Shown here piece after piece: positions 11,582 to 14,233 of a DNA stretch of 14,233 nucleotides. This stretch comes from Alistipes sp. (GTDB lineage: Bacteria > Bacteroidota > Bacteroidia > Bacteroidales > Rikenellaceae), in assembly GCA_017380955.1 (NCBI GenBank), contig JAFOCZ010000126.1, forward strand, positions 1 through 14,233, given 5' to 3'. Both the position numbers and the translations under genes were made by a program. Positions within the stretch are counted from its first letter, which is position 1, and each line of letters opens with the position of its first letter. The notes under the pieces are model-generated. The model saw only the letters and a list, made by a program, of their open reading frames with translations. It was not told the origin of the DNA and made no database searches.

Positions 11582-12018
11582 TACTTATCTTTGGTTGCAA
11601 GCACCATTTTATATTTCTCCTCGCGTGTGAGGTCTATAATCTCCACCAACGCATCTACGGTAACCTTCTCGTCGCAACGCAACGAGATATATGGCTTCTC
11701 CTCCTCGGCCACGCCCTCGAACTTCTCGAAGTGTACCCTCAGAGCACCTGCCACCTCGGTAACGTTGCTATATGTCTCGTCGCGGTTGATGACATACTTA
11801 TATCCCGACTCGCTCTTTTTGTCACCAACAATCGAGAGTGCGATAACCGAAGGGTCGCCCTCCTTGCTTGATGACGAGGGGAGTGTTAGTTTCACGGCGT
11901 TGTTAGGGTTGATGAGTGTTGTTGCCAGAATGAAGAATACCAGCAACAGGAACACCAAGTCGGTCATCGACGATGATGAGAACGACGAGTCTATCTTTGA
12001 ACTTCGCTTGATTGCCAT
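11581..12018 (-). CDS. exbD: ExbD/TolR family proton-channel subunit
   Basis: A 145-residue biopolymer-transport protein. It has a short N-terminal cytoplasmic tail (MAIKRSSKIDSSFSSSS), one membrane helix with the essential aspartate (Asp20 in MTDLVFLLLVFF), and a periplasmic domain ending in ALVEIIDLTREEKYKMVLAT. With ExbB it forms the proton-driven motor that energises TonB. The length is normal (about 140-150). It starts 6 bp after the exbB stop and ends overlapping tonB. Only one exbD is present; some Bacteroidota clusters carry two. Confidence 0.93.
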   Translation of the reverse strand: MAIKRSSKIDSSFSSSSMTDLVFLLLVFFILATTLINPNNAVKLTLPSSSSKEGDPSVIALSIVGDKKSESGYKYVINRDETYSNVTEVAGALRVHFEKFEGVAEEEKPYISLRCDEKVTVDALVEIIDLTREEKYKMVLATKDK

Positions 12019-12024
12019 AGTCTA

Positions 12025-12774
12025 CTACTTTTTAACAGGCTGGTTCAAGATATCCATAAACGCAATTGTGGTAGCCTCCATACGGAATACGAGTTTCTCG
12101 ACACGTGCCACGAGGTAGTTGTGGCCAAAGTATGCTGGGATACCCACCAACAAACCACCTACGGTAGTCACCATCGCAACGTACATACCTGCCGACAACT
12201 GTGCCAACTCAATAGCGCCCGACTGGTTAGCCGACATATCGATGAAGACCTGCACCATACCCACTACAGTACCCAAGAAACCAATCATAGGAGCACCACC
12301 CGAGATAGATGCCAACCAAGGGAGTCCCGACTCGAGTTTTGCAACCTCTACGTTTGCCACATTCTCGATAGCGGTCTGGATGTCGCTCATAGGACGACCG
12401 ATGCGCTCGATACCCTTCTCAATCATACGAGCCACAGGAGAGTCTGTGCGACGGCAGAGGTCTATAGCCGCGCCGATGTTACCCTCAGAGATGTAGTCGC
12501 GGATGCGGCTCATAAAGTTGTTGTCGAGGCGTGTAGCCTTGCGGATGGCGATGAAGCGCTCCACGAAGATGAAGATCATCACAGCGGCCAATGCTACAAG
12601 CACCCACATCAACCATCCACCACCCATAAACAAATCCCAGAAACCAATAGAGAGATTCTCAGGAGTGGTTGTAGCCTGCTCTGCCATCTCGGCAAGAGCG
12701 AGAGAGTCTACGGGAGTCTGAACGAGTTCTGCAGCACGATCTGCAGGGGCTGTAGTTGTTAGAATGTTAATCAT
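12025..12774 (-). CDS. exbB: ExbB/MotA/TolQ family proton-channel protein
   Basis: A 249-residue inner-membrane protein with three membrane segments: about 54-71 (WLMWVLVALAAVMIFIF), ending in ERF, then about 155-180 (GGAPMIGFLGTVVGMVQVF) and about 190-215 (MYVAMVTTVGGLLVGIPAY). The large cytoplasmic loop between the first two (SEGNIGAAIDLCRRTDSPVA) is typical of the family. ExbB oligomers surround ExbD and use the proton gradient. A roughly 45-residue N-terminal extension of low hydrophobicity precedes the first helix; an internal Met30 is an alternative start. It is the first gene of the six-gene operon; no clear TAnnTTTG promoter was found upstream. Confidence 0.93.
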   Translation of the reverse strand: MINILTTTAPADRAAELVQTPVDSLALAEMAEQATTTPENLSIGFWDLFMGGGWLMWVLVALAAVMIFIFVERFIAIRKATRLDNNFMSRIRDYISEGNIGAAIDLCRRTDSPVARMIEKGIERIGRPMSDIQTAIENVANVEVAKLESGLPWLASISGGAPMIGFLGTVVGMVQVFIDMSANQSGAIELAQLSAGMYVAMVTTVGGLLVGIPAYFGHNYLVARVEKLVFRMEATTIAFMDILNQPVKK

Positions 12775-13084
12775 AGTTTTTAAATCGTTTAGTTATTAAT
12801 TTTGTTTATATTATTTCTGTTGTTTATATGCGTCGCACACACTTTACTTTTTAATATAAATCTCGTCATACCGAGGAGGCGCACGGTACTGCGTCAGTGT
12901 CGTTTACATAACCTTTGTGCCGACGTGGGTATCTACCGCTGTTTTTATTCGTAGATTAGCGTGACTAATCTGTATCAGCGAGGTGTTATTCCAGCGGTAG
13001 ATTGCCACAGAATTGCATAGAACCTGTATCGTATCAGGCAGGTTTACGGGTGCAATTCTTCGCAATGACATTAAATATAATTCC
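12775..13084. other. exbB-tamB intergenic region with nested palindromes
   Basis: No gene is supported. The 80 bp next to exbB are AT-rich and probably hold its promoter, though no good box is visible. The rest (12864-13070) is a dense set of inverted repeats described as a separate repeat entry. Confidence 0.6.
12864..13070. repeat. BIME-like block of inverted repeats
   Basis: Perfect inverted repeats are ATCTACCGCTG/CAGCGGTAGAT (12931-12941 with 12992-13002), and inside it AGATTAG-CGTGA-CTAATCT (12953-12971). Next to it are nested ATTGC/GCAAT (13001-13005, 13062-13066), AGAATTGCA/TGCAATTCT (13009-13017, 13051-13059) and AACCTG/CAGGTT (13021-13026, 13039-13044). The block is framed by similar heads in opposite orientation: GTCATACCGAGG at 12865 and, on the minus strand from 13069, GTCATTGCGAAG. 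This is the look of a REP/BIME or MITE cluster. Confidence 0.65.
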
Positions 13085-14233
13085 TTACTTTTCAGTTTTC
13101 ACTTTTCCCTTTTTGTTGTTGCGTTTTGCCTCGCGATACTCGTCGCGTGTCATAACACGGCCAAGACTATCGCGGTGTGAGAAACGATACTTGAGGCTCT
13201 GTCCCAACTCCTTAAACGTATTGAAACTCTCGCCATAGTATAGTCCGATTCCCGACTCCTGCATACCCTGGTTTTCGCCGTAGCGGTCTATGGTCTGCGT
13301 GAAGCCCTTAAAGCGCAGTGTGCCGTCGGTGTCTATGAGCCAGGTGATAAACGCCTCACCCACAAAGTTCGAAGCCTTTCTGCTCGACTGCATAGATGCA
13401 TCGGAGAGGTAACCACCCTCCACCTCGACAATAAGGCGGTTGTTGAGCCAACTCTTCGAGAATCCAAAGTCTACCTCGTCACCCGTCATCTGGGTACGTG
13501 GGCGGTAGCGCAATACGATGTTATAGTTATCGCCCGATAGCCAGTTGCTCAACTGATTCGACAGGAGTTCGAAGCCAGTGGTGGCAGAGAGCGACGCACC
13601 CATAGATGCTGTATCCTCGGCCGAGAAACTATTTGCCGCGAGCAACCAGAACATCTGCGTGGCTATGGCCTGCTGGTCGTTGAGCGTAGAGTTTATGACG
13701 GTCTGAATCTCGGGTGCTACGTTAGGCACACGAACGTCGAAGGTCACCGTAGGCGACATAAGTTCGTCGGTGAGTTTTATGTAGCAATCCACAGGCACAG
13801 CGCGTGAGGTGTCGATACCCTGCACCGAGGAGCCCAGCAGTGGGCGCAACGATGCCTTGGTGCTATATTTTGCGTCGATGTTGAGTATAGCGCCCAGCGG
13901 GTCACCATCCCAGTGTATCGACGAGCCTGGCACGACGGTGAAGAGTTTGTTGAGGATATCCTGCAGCGTGAAGAGGTATGTACCCTCGGTAATCTCCACA
14001 TCGCCACGCATCTCAAAGATATTTGCCTTTGGCACAATATGCATTGTCAACTGTCCCTTACCCTTTGCCTTGATGACATCGCCCACGGTAGGGTCTATCA
14101 CCAACTGCATCTCTATATTTGGCAGGATGTTGAGCGTCATATCCATATCCATAACACCCTCCGAGGTGTTCACAGCACGATTCTTACGCTCGTATGCCAT
14201 CATACGTCGTGTGAGGAACGCTGTGGTGTCGGG
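13085..14233 (-). CDS. tamB: TamB-like translocation/assembly protein, C-terminal part
   Basis: Partial gene: the frame is open to the right edge of the window, so about 380 C-terminal residues are seen and the start is outside (the ATGs near 14203 are internal). It matches the TamB/DUF490 C-terminal domain, a long beta-taco protein that spans the periplasm and helps lipids or outer-membrane proteins reach the outer membrane. Recognisable stretches are VEITEGTYLFTLQDILNK, GSSIHWDGDPLGAILNIDA and DVRVPN, the GFELLSNQLSNWLSGDNYN segment, and VDFGFSKSWLNNRLIVEVEGG. The C-terminus is a lysine-rich tail (NNKKGKVKTEK). It is followed on its strand by the palindrome block before exbB; no intrinsic terminator with a T-run was seen. 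Confidence 0.88.
   Translation of the reverse strand, partial: PDTTAFLTRRMMAYERKNRAVNTSEGVMDMDMTLNILPNIEMQLVIDPTVGDVIKAKGKGQLTMHIVPKANIFEMRGDVEITEGTYLFTLQDILNKLFTVVPGSSIHWDGDPLGAILNIDAKYSTKASLRPLLGSSVQGIDTSRAVPVDCYIKLTDELMSPTVTFDVRVPNVAPEIQTVINSTLNDQQAIATQMFWLLAANSFSAEDTASMGASLSATTGFELLSNQLSNWLSGDNYNIVLRYRPRTQMTGDEVDFGFSKSWLNNRLIVEVEGGYLSDASMQSSRKASNFVGEAFITWLIDTDGTLRFKGFTQTIDRYGENQGMQESGIGLYYGESFNTFKELGQSLKYRFSHRDSLGRVMTRDEYREAKRNNKKGKVKTEK

Noticed and set aside
12121..12762. Plus-strand open frames opposite exbB
   Set aside because: Antisense shadows rich in His/Thr/Arg; exbB is clear on the other strand.
13002..13238. Plus-strand open frame between the palindrome block and tamB
   Set aside because: It covers the palindromes and the antisense of the tamB 3' end; no supporting features.

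Overview
This window reads as a chromosomal core region of a Bacteroidota bacterium, most likely order Bacteroidales; an Alistipes/Rikenellaceae-like genome is a guess from the moderate GC content and repeat style. The evidence is the Bacteroides-type promoter (TAnnTTTG at -7, sometimes a TTG about 20 bp upstream) in front of several genes, AT-rich start regions without Shine-Dalgarno sequences, a short (type 3) prolyl-tRNA synthetase, a C-terminal TamB domain of Bacteroidetes style, a six-gene TonB-type operon, and tRNA genes without encoded CCA.

Left part (1-3740): the gene for ribosomal protein L31 type B ends at a perfect-palindrome terminator. A structured repeat (copy A) follows, then a minus-strand tRNA-Pro(GGG) with its own terminator. 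Divergent from the tRNA is a tight three-gene operon for an iron/haem/cobalamin-class ABC importer: lipoprotein binding protein, FecCD permease and ATPase. The genes overlap by 11 and 4 bp. The promoter lies so close to the first ATG that a leaderless mRNA is predicted.

Middle (3740-9117): tRNA-Glu(TTC) is followed without an obvious terminator or new promoter by rpsT (S20), across a highly foldable 186-nt leader. A secreted S9 (prolyl oligopeptidase/DPP-IV-like) serine peptidase comes next, then proS. The two gene-poor stretches 6883-7248 and 8734-9117 carry heptamer tandem arrays, a shared GC-palindrome/pyrimidine module and further copies (B, C) of the structured repeat. Copy B also supplies what looks like the proS terminator.

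Right part (9118-14233, all minus strand): a compact operon runs exbB-exbD-tonB-DUF1573-MBL hydrolase-trmD. The first three form a proton-motive-force transducer that energises outer-membrane import, which fits functionally with the ABC importer on the left. Upstream of exbB lies a roughly 205-bp block of nested palindromes (BIME-like), then the 3' part of tamB, which runs off the right edge.

The most interesting unexplained structures are the dispersed structured repeat, whose stems keep pairing although their sequence changes between copies A and B, and the rpsT leader with a three-way junction that overlaps a competing hairpin. No phage, IS, CRISPR or defence genes were found.
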